DNA of 64,000 nt from Arthrobacter sp. 135MFCol5.1 (GCF_000374865.1 NZ_KB895454.1:1-64000), one strand, 5' to 3'. Shown: positions 17,129-26,404, numbered from the stretch's first letter. Notes: a model not told the origin generated them from the sequence alone. Numbers and translations: made by a program.

Positions 17129-18409
17129 TTACTGGCCCAGGACTTCGCTCTTGACACGCTTGCCCATCTCGGCTATTCCGTCGGCAACCGACTTCTCACC
17201 GACCATGATGAGGTCGTGCTCCTGGTTCAGGATCTTGTCCGTGGCCGCGGACTTGTCGCTGACCGGCATCTCCAGGGCGGTGCTGTCCGGCGCGAATGCC
17301 TTCTTGGACAGGGTATCGGTGGGCATGCCGTCGAGCTTGAAGTAGGCGTCCGTCACGGCGTCGTCCTGGAGGGCCGGGACCACGCCCACCTTGGAGATGG
17401 CCTTGGCTCCTTCTTCGCCGGCGGCCCACTCGATGAACTTCCTGGCCTCGTCGGAGTGGGTGGCGTTCTTGTTCACGGCGAAGGCGGTGGGGGAGCCGAA
17501 GGTGGTGGTTTTGCCGTTCGAGTCCTTCTGCGGCATGGGTGCAAGGCCCCAGTTGACGTTGGCCTTGCCGTCCTTCTTGGCCTGCAGCAGGCCGGCGATG
17601 TACCAGGTGCCCATGGGCATCATGGCGGCCTGGCCGCTTTCGAACATGGTCCTGTAACTGGTCTTCTGGCTCTTGGCCGTTGCGTAGTCCAGGGAGGCGC
17701 CGCTCTTCTGCAGGTCAAGGGCCATGGTGTATTGGTCCTTGAAGTAGCTGTAGTCGCCGCTGTTCTGGTCCTTGCCGTTCTGGGCCGCGGAGATGGCTTC
17801 CACCACCGAGCGCCAGATGTGCTGGTAGGTACCGTAGACCTTCTTGCCGTCGGGGGCGGTGCCGCTGAGTTTCTTGGCGATCTCGGCGTACTTGTCCCAG
17901 GTCAGGTCCTTGGGGTCGTCGATGCCGGCCGCCTTGAAGAGGTCCTTGTTGTAGTAGAGCAGCCAGAAGTCCTGGCGGTACGGGGCTGCGTAGTACTTGC
18001 CGTTGATGTTGAATGCGTCAAGGGTTGCCAGCTTGTCCTTGCCCACGGCGTCCACCACGTTGTTGATTTCCTGGAGCTGGCCGTTGTTCGCGTAGCGGGC
18101 ATAGTCGATGACGTTCTTCATGGTCAGGACGTCGGTGGTGTCGCCGCCGGCCAGCATGGTGGTGACTTTCTGCGGGTAGTCGTCGGCCAGGATGTCAACG
18201 GGTTCGATGTGGACGTTGGGGTGGCTGGCTTCGTAGCCGTCGAAGAGGGCCTTGAATTCCGGTGTCCCTGCGTAGTTCCACACGGATACCGTCAACGTGG
18301 TCTTTCCGTCCTGGGCCTGCGGTGCCGTGCCTGCGGCCCCGGCGCATCCGGACAGGCCGAGCCCTGCGGTGACGGCCAGCGCCATGGCGGTGAAAGTCCT
18401 GCGCTTCAT
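17129..18409 (-). CDS. Extracellular sugar-binding lipoprotein of the ABC importer
   Basis: A 426-residue lipoprotein, signal peptide ending in LGLSGC (lipobox Cys near residue 22). The mature part begins with TLTVSVWNYAGTPEFKAL and has the two-lobe layout of CUT1 solute-binding proteins (PYRQDFWLLYYNKDLFKAAGI, FGSPTAFAVNKNATHSDEARKF). AAGGAGA precedes the ATG. It captures the oligosaccharide at the cell surface for the two permeases downstream. Normally the most highly expressed gene of such operons. Confidence 0.93.
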   Translation of the reverse strand: MKRRTFTAMALAVTAGLGLSGCAGAAGTAPQAQDGKTTLTVSVWNYAGTPEFKALFDGYEASHPNVHIEPVDILADDYPQKVTTMLAGGDTTDVLTMKNVIDYARYANNGQLQEINNVVDAVGKDKLATLDAFNINGKYYAAPYRQDFWLLYYNKDLFKAAGIDDPKDLTWDKYAEIAKKLSGTAPDGKKVYGTYQHIWRSVVEAISAAQNGKDQNSGDYSYFKDQYTMALDLQKSGASLDYATAKSQKTSYRTMFESGQAAMMPMGTWYIAGLLQAKKDGKANVNWGLAPMPQKDSNGKTTTFGSPTAFAVNKNATHSDEARKFIEWAAGEEGAKAISKVGVVPALQDDAVTDAYFKLDGMPTDTLSKKAFAPDSTALEMPVSDKSAATDKILNQEHDLIMVGEKSVADGIAEMGKRVKSEVLGQ

Positions 18410-18460
18410 TGCGTTCTCCTTTGAGGTTTTGGTTGTGTGCCGTGTGCGGCGTGAGGTAGT

Positions 18461-19474
18461 TCAGGCGCTGAGGGAGAGGTCTGCTGAGACCACTTGCGCC
18501 GCGAGTTGCTGCCCGGTCAGGTAGCGTTCAAGGTCGTTCAGTGCTGCATCGGACATCCGCCGGGTTTCCGTTCCCAGGGAGCCTGCGATGTGCGGAGTGA
18601 TCTCCACGTTGGGAAGGTCGTAGAGAATCGAGTCCGCCGGGAGCGGCTCGGGTTCGGTGACATCCAACAAGGCCTGGATCCGGCCCGTGGCGCACTCGGC
18701 TTCGAGGGCCTTGGTGTCCACCAGTGAACCCCGCGCGGTGTTGATCAGTGTTGCGTGGTCCTTCATGGCCTGCAGCTCGGCGGACCCGATCATGTGCCGG
18801 GTCTCCGGGAGGGCCGGGGCGTGGACCGTGACGATGTCCGAGGACTCCAGCAGCTCCTGCAGGGACACCAGTTTCCCGCCGGCGGCCGCCACCGCCGCGG
18901 AGTCCGCATGGGGGTCGCTGACCAGGCAGGTCACGTCCTGCAGCTGCTGGACCAGCCGGACCACCCGGCGGCCGATGCGGGAGAACCCGATCACGCCGAT
19001 CACCCGGCCGATGTTGCCCAACTCCCCGCGTGACGTGGCATAGCCCCAGTCCTCGCGGTGGATGCGTGCGTCGTTCGCGAGCACGTGGGCCTTCTTGCCG
19101 GCCAGCACGATCGAAGCGAAAGTGAACTCGGCTACCGGGATGGCGTTTGCGTCGGCGCCGTTCGTCACCACGATGCCGCGTTTCCACAGCTCCGGAGTGA
19201 CGAAGCTGCGAACTGTACCGGCACAATGGAACACCGCACGCAGGTTGGGCATCCGTGCCAGGGCAGGCGCGTCGAGGCGGGGCACCCCCCAGCTGGTCAG
19301 CAGGATTTCGACGTCGGCCAGGTGGCCGGTGATCGCCGGGTTGTCCAGGGAATCGGTCCACGGCGCTTCGCCCAGGTCCACCAGGCCCGCCAGCCGGTCG
19401 AGCCGCAGGGAATCGAACTGGTCGGCAAATGTTCCCTGGTTCATGACCAGCAGGGCCTTGGGTTTACGCGACAT
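18461..19474 (-). CDS. D-isomer-specific 2-hydroxyacid dehydrogenase
   Basis: A 337-residue NAD(P)-dependent enzyme, first gene of the leftward operon. The nucleotide-binding loop is GVIGFSRIGRRVVRLV; the catalytic triad is visible as Arg in NTARGSLVD, Glu in LLDVTEPEPLP and His in ITPHIAGSLG. Family reactions interconvert 2-keto and D-2-hydroxy acids, including glyoxylate/hydroxypyruvate. Within a glycan operon it could reduce a uronate-derived keto acid (inference). AAGGAGG precedes the ATG. Confidence 0.9.
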   Translation of the reverse strand: MSRKPKALLVMNQGTFADQFDSLRLDRLAGLVDLGEAPWTDSLDNPAITGHLADVEILLTSWGVPRLDAPALARMPNLRAVFHCAGTVRSFVTPELWKRGIVVTNGADANAIPVAEFTFASIVLAGKKAHVLANDARIHREDWGYATSRGELGNIGRVIGVIGFSRIGRRVVRLVQQLQDVTCLVSDPHADSAAVAAAGGKLVSLQELLESSDIVTVHAPALPETRHMIGSAELQAMKDHATLINTARGSLVDTKALEAECATGRIQALLDVTEPEPLPADSILYDLPNVEITPHIAGSLGTETRRMSDAALNDLERYLTGQQLAAQVVSADLSLSA

Positions 19475-19517
19475 TCGGGCCTCCTTTCTTCATTGGTTGG
19501 AGAGCGGATCGGGCCGC

Positions 19518-19575
19518 TGTTCATGTCTTGCATCACATCTAACAATCAGTACATACTCATGAACAAGACAGAACA
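19518..19575. promoter_or_regulatory. Inverted copies of a TGTTC/GAACA element in the divergent control region
   Basis: TGTTCATGTCTTG (19518-19530) and CAAGACAGAACA (19564-19575) are near-identical inverted copies, differing by one inserted base, flanking 33 bp between the divergent glycan operons. A further GAACAA lies at 19614-19619. They may be regulator half-sites; no protein can be assigned. Confidence 0.4.
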
Positions 19576-19582
19576 ACCAAGA

Positions 19583-19614
19583 TGATCTAGATCACCCTTA
19601 AACGATCATGATCG
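19583..19614. promoter_or_regulatory. Two perfect 12-bp palindromes 20 bp apart (operator pair)
   Basis: TGATCTAGATCA (19583-19594) and CGATCATGATCG (19603-19614) are each perfectly self-complementary and their centres are exactly 20 bp apart, on one face of the helix. They sit between the divergent 2-hydroxyacid dehydrogenase and heparinase-like genes. The second covers ATG 19608, which argues for translation from ATG 19635. The DeoR/LacI hybrid regulator encoded at 21641 is the natural candidate to bind here (inference). Confidence 0.55.
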
Positions 19615-19634
19615 AACAACAGAATCGATTTTTG

Positions 19635-21644
19635 ATGCCTGTTACGTTAATTCCCGGCGCGGCAACGCCGCCCGGCACCCCCCTTGCATCGGCGTGGGGG
19701 ACGCACGCCCGGCCGGATGAGCTGCTGCGCGCCCTCGAGGGCGCGGAGGCCCGTATCACCGTCCGCCCGTCGGGCGATCGAGCCTGGCGCGCTGTGTCCG
19801 GAACCAGCCTGGCGGCGCTGCAGCATCAGGCGGTCCTGGAACACGGAACCCCTTGGCCGCAGCCGCTGGTCTCCCACTACGCGCGCTACTTCCGTGACGG
19901 CAACCGCACCGCCTACGAGGATCTGGTGGCTGCCAGGCAGCAGAGACTCACCCGAGCCGTGGTGATGGCCCTGACCGCTGCCGACGGTGATGAAGCTGAC
20001 GGGTGGCTTGACGATGTTGTGGACGGCGCCTACCTCCTCTGCGAGCAAAGCTCCTGGTCCTGGGCGGCACACGACGACGTTTTCCGCTGCTCCGGGGACG
20101 TGGTTCCGGACCGGGGGCGGCCGTTCCTCGACCTGGGCGCCGGCGAGGTGGCCGCCCAGCTGGCCTGGCTTGACCACGTCCTCGGTGCCCGCTTGGACAG
20201 CCGGGCGCCCGGCCTGCGGAAGCGCCTGCGCGAGGAAGTCCACCAACGCGTGATCCAGCCCTTCCTGGAACGGCTCGACTGGCACTGGCTGGGCCTGGAC
20301 GGTGACGTCCACAACTGGAATCCGTGGATCCATTCGAACCTCATCGTCGCGGCGCTGTTCCTGGTGGACGATTCCCGCCTGCAGGCCCGGGTCCTGGCCC
20401 GCTGCATCGAGGGGATGGACCGTTTCCTGGCCGCCATTCCGGCGGACGGCGCCATCGACGAAGGTTTTGCCTATTGGTGGAATGGGGCGGGCCGCGCCTT
20501 GGAGGGCCTGGCGCTGCTGGAGGAGGCCACCGCGGGCGTCCTCGGTGCCGGCTTGCCGGTGATCCGGGAGCTCGTTGCCTTCCCGCACCGGATGCACATC
20601 GGCGGCCCCTGGTTCCTGAATGTGGCGGACGGGCCCGCACGCGCCGCCACGGCCCTTCCGTGGGACATGCTCCACCGCTGGGCAGTGCGCCTGGGGGACG
20701 ATGACGCGGCACGGCACGCGGCCTCGATGCTCGCCGGGGCGCCGGATGCGGCCGCCGGGTTGGGCCGCGTCCTGCATTCGCTGTTCCGGAGTGCGTCGGC
20801 GCCCGGGCGTACCCAAGGCGTCAATGGCGCCTTCCCGCTGGTGGCGTTCACCTACCTGCCGTCGGTCCAGATCATGGTTGCCCGGGAAACGGCAGGTTCC
20901 ACCCGCGGCCTCCTCCTCGCCGCCAAGGGCGGCCACAACGGCGAGCACCACAACCACCGCGACGTCGGATCCGTGGTGGTTGCCGTGGACGGCACCCCCG
21001 TGCTGGTGGACGCCGGCCAGCCCACGTACACCGCAAAGACGTTTGGTCCGGACCGCTACGATATCCGCGCCATGCAAAGCAGCTGGCACAACGTCCCTGC
21101 CCCGTTCGGCATGGAGCAGGGAACAGGCAGCGGGTTCGCCGCCGAAGTCCTCGGGTTGCCCACGGCGGAGCAGCCACGACTCCGACTCGCCCTGGGGGCA
21201 GCCTACGGGCTGCAGCCGCACCAGTGGATCCGCACGTCCACCCTGGACCGGGCCACAGGCCGGGTCACTATTGCCGACCACTGGGACCTCCGGGCCGGCC
21301 CGCACAGTGGAGGCCCGCACGCTCCAGCACCGGACGGAGCGGCGTCCGACGTCGACATCACGTTCCTGGCCTCCGGCACCGTCCGCGTCGGTCCGGCGGG
21401 CAGCGCGGAAGTCCACCCGGCCGGTATTCCCGGCACGGACTGCGGAGGCGCCGCGGCAACCGGGCGGGGAGCCGCCTTGCGCTGGGAGCGTGGATCCGCC
21501 GTCGTCCTCGTGGATGAATGGCACCTGCAAGACCCGCTGCTGTCCGCCGTCTGGGGACCGAAACTCACCCGCCTGCGTTTCCGCGCGCCAACCCCGTCCG
21601 GCGCCCCAGGCGCATTCACCCTCACTGTGGAGGCAACACCATGA
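19635..21644 (+). CDS. Heparinase II/III-family protein (polysaccharide lyase-like)
   Basis: A ~669-residue protein. The N-terminal two thirds are alpha-helical (toroid-like, e.g. DWHWLGLDGDVHNWNPWIHS with the conserved Asn/Trp region); the C-terminal third is the heparinase II/III-like beta-domain with GGHNGEHHNHRDVGSVVVAV, whose His/Asn cluster is the family core. Such enzymes eliminate uronate-containing glycans. No signal peptide, so it probably works on imported oligosaccharides. ATG 19608 is an alternative start, but it lies inside the palindrome at 19603-19614. Its stop overlaps the regulator gene. Confidence 0.82.
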   Translation: MPVTLIPGAATPPGTPLASAWGTHARPDELLRALEGAEARITVRPSGDRAWRAVSGTSLAALQHQAVLEHGTPWPQPLVSHYARYFRDGNRTAYEDLVAARQQRLTRAVVMALTAADGDEADGWLDDVVDGAYLLCEQSSWSWAAHDDVFRCSGDVVPDRGRPFLDLGAGEVAAQLAWLDHVLGARLDSRAPGLRKRLREEVHQRVIQPFLERLDWHWLGLDGDVHNWNPWIHSNLIVAALFLVDDSRLQARVLARCIEGMDRFLAAIPADGAIDEGFAYWWNGAGRALEGLALLEEATAGVLGAGLPVIRELVAFPHRMHIGGPWFLNVADGPARAATALPWDMLHRWAVRLGDDDAARHAASMLAGAPDAAAGLGRVLHSLFRSASAPGRTQGVNGAFPLVAFTYLPSVQIMVARETAGSTRGLLLAAKGGHNGEHHNHRDVGSVVVAVDGTPVLVDAGQPTYTAKTFGPDRYDIRAMQSSWHNVPAPFGMEQGTGSGFAAEVLGLPTAEQPRLRLALGAAYGLQPHQWIRTSTLDRATGRVTIADHWDLRAGPHSGGPHAPAPDGAASDVDITFLASGTVRVGPAGSAEVHPAGIPGTDCGGAAATGRGAALRWERGSAVVLVDEWHLQDPLLSAVWGPKLTRLRFRAPTPSGAPGAFTLTVEATP

Positions 21645-22786
21645 GTCATGATCCATCCGCCGGCGCGGAAGGGAAATCGTTGTTTTCCCTGCAGCGCCGG
21701 GAACGGCTCATGGAGGAGCTGCGCGCCCATGGCGCCATCACCGTCAGGGACATTGCGGCGCGGTTCGGGGTCAGTGAGCTGACCATCCGCCGCGACGTGA
21801 ACACCCTGGCGGATGAAGGGCTGGTGTCCCGGGTCCACGGCGGCGCCACGCTGCCCAGCCCCCTGGACCGCACCGCGGCGGTCCGACCGGCCAACCACAG
21901 CTACTCGATCGGCATGGTGGTCCCGTCGCTGGACTACTACTGGCCGCAGGTGATCAGCGGGGCGCGTGCCGAAGCGGAAGTCCAGAACCTCCGGATCCTG
22001 GTCCGCGGCTCCGCCTACGACGCCGCAGACAACCGGCGGCAGGTCCAGGCCCTCCTGGATACCCAAAACATCGACGGACTGATCGTGGCACCGGACATGG
22101 GCGGGGAGCACGGGCAGGAGCTGCTGCGGTGGCTTAACGCGCTGCCCATCCCGGTGGTGCTGGCCGAACGCCGCTCGCCGCCCGAGGTTCCGGCGCACCG
22201 GCTCGAGTGGGTGGCCACGGACCATGCCTTTGGCGCCGGCATGGCCGTACGGCACCTGTGGCAGGAAGGGCACCGGCGGATCGGCTGCCTGACGGACTCC
22301 TCCAGCCCCACCAGCCCGCACGTCGTCCGGGGTTGGCAGCAGGCCCTCACCGCGCTCAAGATTCCAGTCCAGGGAGCCGTCCTCGAAGACTCCGTGAAAC
22401 AGGTCAACGGTGACCGGGCACAGCACTTCGACCAGGTGCTGGCACTCTGCTCCGCAACCGGTACCACCGCCATCTTGGTGCATTCGGACACCCAGGCGGT
22501 CGCATTCGTCCAGCACTGCGTGGACCGTGGACTTGCCGTGCCGGGGGACATCGCTGTGGTGGGATATGACGACGAGGTGGCCTACCTCGGCGAACCCGCC
22601 ATTTCAGCCGTCCGCCCGCCCAAGCAGTACGTGGGCAAGGTGGCGGTCCAGCTCGTGGCCGCCCGGCTCGCCGAGGGCCGGATGCGGCCTGTGCACCGGG
22701 TGGAACTGAATCCCGACCTGATCCTGCGTGATTCATCGGTGGGGGCGCCGCGCGCTGCCGCGGGTGCGCTGCTGGACTCGCCGTAA
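21641..22786 (+). CDS. Hybrid regulator: DeoR-type HTH with LacI-type sugar-binding domain
   Basis: A 381-residue regulator. Residues ~17-70 (RRERLMEELRAHGAITVRDI, FGVSELTIRRDVNTLADEGL, then VSRVHGGAT) are a classic DeoR/GlpR winged helix. Instead of the usual DeoR sugar-phosphate isomerase-like domain, residues ~88-365 form a periplasmic-binding-protein-like sensor as in LacI/GalR (SIGMVVPSLDYYWPQVISGA, DGLIVAPDMG, GHRRIGCLTD, DIAVVGYDDEVAY, VELNPDLILRDSS). The start overlaps the heparinase-like gene (ATGA). It likely senses a free sugar or oligosaccharide and controls the divergent operons. Confidence 0.9.
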   Translation: MSHDPSAGAEGKSLFSLQRRERLMEELRAHGAITVRDIAARFGVSELTIRRDVNTLADEGLVSRVHGGATLPSPLDRTAAVRPANHSYSIGMVVPSLDYYWPQVISGARAEAEVQNLRILVRGSAYDAADNRRQVQALLDTQNIDGLIVAPDMGGEHGQELLRWLNALPIPVVLAERRSPPEVPAHRLEWVATDHAFGAGMAVRHLWQEGHRRIGCLTDSSSPTSPHVVRGWQQALTALKIPVQGAVLEDSVKQVNGDRAQHFDQVLALCSATGTTAILVHSDTQAVAFVQHCVDRGLAVPGDIAVVGYDDEVAYLGEPAISAVRPPKQYVGKVAVQLVAARLAEGRMRPVHRVELNPDLILRDSSVGAPRAAAGALLDSP

Positions 22787-22851
22787 TCACGATGCCGCTC
22801 CGCGGGCCGCCCACTGCCCGGCCCGCGGGCAACACACACCCCTAGGAATCC

Positions 22852-24765
22852 ATGCCTGTCCCTGCACGTCCCCTCGCCCTTGTCCTTCCCCCGCTGGACC
22901 GGGACTTGTCGCCCTACACCGGCCTCACCCGTGAGCACTGGTGCGCCTACGCGGACCACCTGCTGCGCTCGGCGCACAGATTCGCCACCGACGACCACGC
23001 CAACCTGTTCCTGCCGGGCGCCACCAGCGCCTACGGTCGCCGAAGCGACTCGCTCGAAGCCTTCGCCCGCACATTCCTGCTCGCCTCCTTCCGGATCGCC
23101 GGAGACCCGGAGGGCACCCGCTGGCTCGCGGACTGGTACGCGAAAGGGCTCGACGCCGGCACCGACCCCGCCAACCCCGACCGCTGGCCCACGCCGGGCG
23201 AACTGGACCAGGCCAAGGTGGAAGCCGCATCGCTGGCCGTTGGACTGGCCCTGACCCGCGACGTCCTCTGGGACACGTTGCCCCGCCGGGTGCAGGAACA
23301 ACTGATCGCCTGGTTAGAGACGGTGATTGGTGAAACCTACCCACCAATCAACTGGGTGTGGTTCCAGATCGTGGTGGAGATCTTCCTCGCCGGCGTTGGC
23401 GGCAGGTCTTCGGATGCCGATATCGACGCCGGCCTGGCCGTCCATGACTCCCTCCACCGCGGCCACGGCTGGTTCGCCGACGGGCCGGAGCGCGCGTACG
23501 ACCACTACGTGGGCTGGGCCTTCCAGGTGTATCCGCAGTTGCTGCAGCTCATGGCGCCCGGGGATCCCCGGGTGCAGGCGCGGGCGGCGCTGGACGGCGG
23601 CCGGCTGGCGGACTTCCTCGACGACGCCATCCACCTGGTGGGGGCGGACGGCGCGCCCCTGGTCCAGGGCCGCAGCCTGATCTACCGCTTTGCGGCGGCA
23701 GCCCCGTTCTGGAGCGGCCAGCTGCTGGGCCATACCCGGTTGAGCCCCGGTGTTTCGCGGCGGGCAGCGTCCGGTGTCCTGGCCTATTTCATGGGCCGTG
23801 GGGCGACGAACGACGACGGCCTGCTCACCATTGGGTTCCACGGCGAGTTCCCGGGCATGAAGCAGTCCTACTCCGGCGCAGGTTCGCCCTACTGGGCGGC
23901 CAAGGGGATGCTGGGCCTGGCCCTTCCGGCGGACCATCCGGCGTGGACCGCCGTCGAGGAGCCGTTGCCGGTGGAGACCGCAGACACCCGGCTGTTCATC
24001 CCGGCCCCGGGCTGGCAGGTGGATGGCACGGCAGCGGACGGCGTGGTCCGGGTCCGTAACCATGGAACCGACCACGCCAACCCCGGAACCCGGGTGGCTG
24101 ATTCACCGCTGTACGCACGCCTGGGTTACTCCACGGCCACCTTCCCGGACCTGGCGTCCGAGTCCCTGGACAACGCGGTGGTGTTCGCCGATGCCGGCGG
24201 GCGGCTGACGCACCGCACCGGGTTTGATTTCCTGGGCCAATTCGGCGCCGGCGGGGTGCAGGTGGGCGCCTCCCGTGCGGCCACGCACTGGATCGCGATC
24301 GATCCCGACGGCGGTCCGGACCACGGCAGCGGAGCTGCCGGGATTGCCACGCCCGGTCCGGAAGTGACGGTTGTTTCGGTGACGCGCGGCGCCGTCGAGC
24401 TTCGCCTGGTGCGTGTGCGCGGGGCGTCCGGGGCGGCCGCGCGGCTGCGGATCGGCGGGTGGCCGGTCCCCGCCGGGTCCACGCTCAGTAGTATGGTCCG
24501 TCCCGTGGGCTGGGGGCAGGACCTTGACGACGCCGGCACGTGGCAGTCGGAGGCGCCGCACCCGGTGGGGGAGCAGGTGGCCATTCCGTGGGCCGGCACC
24601 GCCGGTCCGGCGGCTGACGGAGATTACGCGGCCGTCGTCGGACTCGGCGGGAACGGACTCACCACCGAACTGGACGCCGCCGGCTTCCGCGGGGACGGCC
24701 TGTTCGTGTTTGCCGACGGCACTGCCGTGGACCCCGCCGCCGTGTGGGCTCAGCTCCGGCCGTAG
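22852..24765 (+). CDS. DUF2264 protein (putative glycoside hydrolase)
   Basis: A 637-residue protein with DUF2264 features: LSPYTGLTREHWCAYADHLL at the N-terminus, YPPINWVWFQIVVEIFLAG, DGPERAYDHYVGWAFQVYP and GRSLIYRFAAAAPFWSGQ. The fold is expected to be an (alpha/alpha)6 barrel followed by a beta-sandwich. From memory, members of this family have been linked to CAZy GH154 beta-glucuronidases; that should be checked. No signal peptide. It closes the rightward operon, 65 bp after the regulator, beside a lyase-like and a beta-galactosidase gene. Confidence 0.82.
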   Translation: MPVPARPLALVLPPLDRDLSPYTGLTREHWCAYADHLLRSAHRFATDDHANLFLPGATSAYGRRSDSLEAFARTFLLASFRIAGDPEGTRWLADWYAKGLDAGTDPANPDRWPTPGELDQAKVEAASLAVGLALTRDVLWDTLPRRVQEQLIAWLETVIGETYPPINWVWFQIVVEIFLAGVGGRSSDADIDAGLAVHDSLHRGHGWFADGPERAYDHYVGWAFQVYPQLLQLMAPGDPRVQARAALDGGRLADFLDDAIHLVGADGAPLVQGRSLIYRFAAAAPFWSGQLLGHTRLSPGVSRRAASGVLAYFMGRGATNDDGLLTIGFHGEFPGMKQSYSGAGSPYWAAKGMLGLALPADHPAWTAVEEPLPVETADTRLFIPAPGWQVDGTAADGVVRVRNHGTDHANPGTRVADSPLYARLGYSTATFPDLASESLDNAVVFADAGGRLTHRTGFDFLGQFGAGGVQVGASRAATHWIAIDPDGGPDHGSGAAGIATPGPEVTVVSVTRGAVELRLVRVRGASGAAARLRIGGWPVPAGSTLSSMVRPVGWGQDLDDAGTWQSEAPHPVGEQVAIPWAGTAGPAADGDYAAVVGLGGNGLTTELDAAGFRGDGLFVFADGTAVDPAAVWAQLRP

Positions 24766-24797
24766 GTCCGGCACCTTCCGCACGGGCCCACTGCACC

Positions 24798-26264
24798 TCA
24801 GGACGTTGCGGCGCCCTCGGCCGGATGTGCCGCGGGCGGCGCAGCGGCCTCGTGCGGCGCCGCTTCCGATGGCGCCGTGGCCCCTGCCGCGGCGGGCTTG
24901 ATGTTCTGGTTCACATGGAAGAAGTTGTCGGGGTCGTACTTGGCCTTCAGGTGGGCAAGCCGCGCATAGTTCGATCCGAGGGTGTCCTCGATCCGGGACT
25001 GGTCGTCGGCGTCCTGGAAGTTAAGGTAGCCGCCGGGCTCGGAGAACTCGTGCAGCGCGGACCAATATTCCCGGACCCAGGCAATGTTTCGCTCGTTTTC
25101 CGCCGGGTCGGGCCACTGCGCCGCGATGACCGGCGCAAAGTCAACGTCGCGGTACGCGAACGCGGTGGCCTCGGGCGCCACCCTCTGGACCGCCCCGTCG
25201 ATCGGATAGAAGTGGTTGGCCGAGTGGACGCTGGGAATACCCGGTGCGTACTCGACGGCGGTCCGCAACGCCTCGTCGCTGAGGGTGCGGAGGAAATCAG
25301 CCTTCCAGTAACCCTGCAGTCCCGGAACGCCGCTGAGTCCGTCGAACATGACGTTCAGCGCCGGGTACGGCATGGGTGCGAAAAAGCTGCCCAGCACCGT
25401 CCCCGCGTCAAGCATCTTCTGCCAGTGTGCCGGTCCCGCGTCAAGATCGCCCGTCCACATGCCGGCAATCACGGCCACCGGCTTCCCGTGCCATTCTTCG
25501 GGAAGGAACGGGACTGGCGGTCCCTGGTGGAATCCAAGGAAGGCCCCCATCTCGTCGGGCTCGGCGGCGATCCACTCCCGGTAGGCAGCGCCCACCGCGG
25601 CACCGGCCGATGCATCGAAGAACATGATCCCCACATGCACCATGTCCACCGGGTGCAGCCGGAATTCCATCGACGTCACCACGCCGAAGTTGCCGCTTCC
25701 GCCCCGCAGCGCCCAAAAAAGGTCCACGTTTTCCGCTTCGCTGGCCGTGACGAAGGTCCCGTCGGCAAGGACCACGTCCGCTGAAGCAAGGTTGTCGCAG
25801 CTCAGCCCATACTTCCGCGATAGGTAGCCGATGCCCCCGCCGAGCGTGAGGCCGGCGACCCCGGTTGAACCGATAATCCCGCCGGTACTGGCCAGCCCGA
25901 ACGCATGCGCAGCGTGGTTGTAGTCCGCCCACGTGGCGCCGGGCTCCACCCGGGCCAGCCGTGCCGCGGGGTCTACGCGGACGCCGCGGCGGGCCGAGAA
26001 ATCAAGGACCAGGCCGCCGTCGACCGTCCCAAATCCCGGGGCACTGTGTCCGCCGCCACGCACGGCGACCTCGATCCCGAGGCCCCTGGCGAACCGGACG
26101 GCCGCCAGGACGTCCGCCACCTGCGAGACCCGCAGGACTGCTGCCGGACGGCGGCTGATCATGCCGTTGTAGACAAGGCGCGCGGCCTCATACTCGGCGT
26201 CGTCCTCTTCGATGACCTGCCCGCGGACCTGTTCGCGGAGCACGTTGAAACGTTCGCTACCCAT
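24798..26264 (-). CDS. FAD-linked oxidase, berberine-bridge-enzyme type
   Basis: A 488-residue flavoprotein. ATG 26264 has GGAG at good spacing. Near residue 70, VAVRGGGHSAPGFG carries the His that attaches FAD covalently; GVAGLTLGGGIGYLSRKYG is the PCMH-domain flavin loop. The position where bicovalent members have Cys is Ser here, so single attachment is expected. A C-terminal BBE motif (KAKYDPDNFFHVNQNIKP) precedes a ~30-residue Ala/Pro tail. These enzymes oxidise sugars, alcohols or secondary metabolites with O2. Substrate unknown. Confidence 0.9.
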   Translation of the reverse strand: MGSERFNVLREQVRGQVIEEDDAEYEAARLVYNGMISRRPAAVLRVSQVADVLAAVRFARGLGIEVAVRGGGHSAPGFGTVDGGLVLDFSARRGVRVDPAARLARVEPGATWADYNHAAHAFGLASTGGIIGSTGVAGLTLGGGIGYLSRKYGLSCDNLASADVVLADGTFVTASEAENVDLFWALRGGSGNFGVVTSMEFRLHPVDMVHVGIMFFDASAGAAVGAAYREWIAAEPDEMGAFLGFHQGPPVPFLPEEWHGKPVAVIAGMWTGDLDAGPAHWQKMLDAGTVLGSFFAPMPYPALNVMFDGLSGVPGLQGYWKADFLRTLSDEALRTAVEYAPGIPSVHSANHFYPIDGAVQRVAPEATAFAYRDVDFAPVIAAQWPDPAENERNIAWVREYWSALHEFSEPGGYLNFQDADDQSRIEDTLGSNYARLAHLKAKYDPDNFFHVNQNIKPAAAGATAPSEAAPHEAAAPPAAHPAEGAATS

Positions 26265-26404
26265 CACAACTCCAGATATTTGTGTCGAAGACCAGGGGCA
26301 GCCGGCTCCATACAGGGCCCAGCGGGGGCCAGCATGATGATTCTTTCGGTATACGCCTGGCCTCTGGCGGGGTCAAGGGAGCGCCGGTGCCATCGGCCCG
26401 GTCC

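Noticed and set aside
16199-18424. A 741-codon open frame on the + strand
   Set aside because: It is antisense to the ABC binding-protein and permease genes, has a His/Gly/Val/Asp-biased composition typical of high-GC shadow frames, and no recognisable domain.
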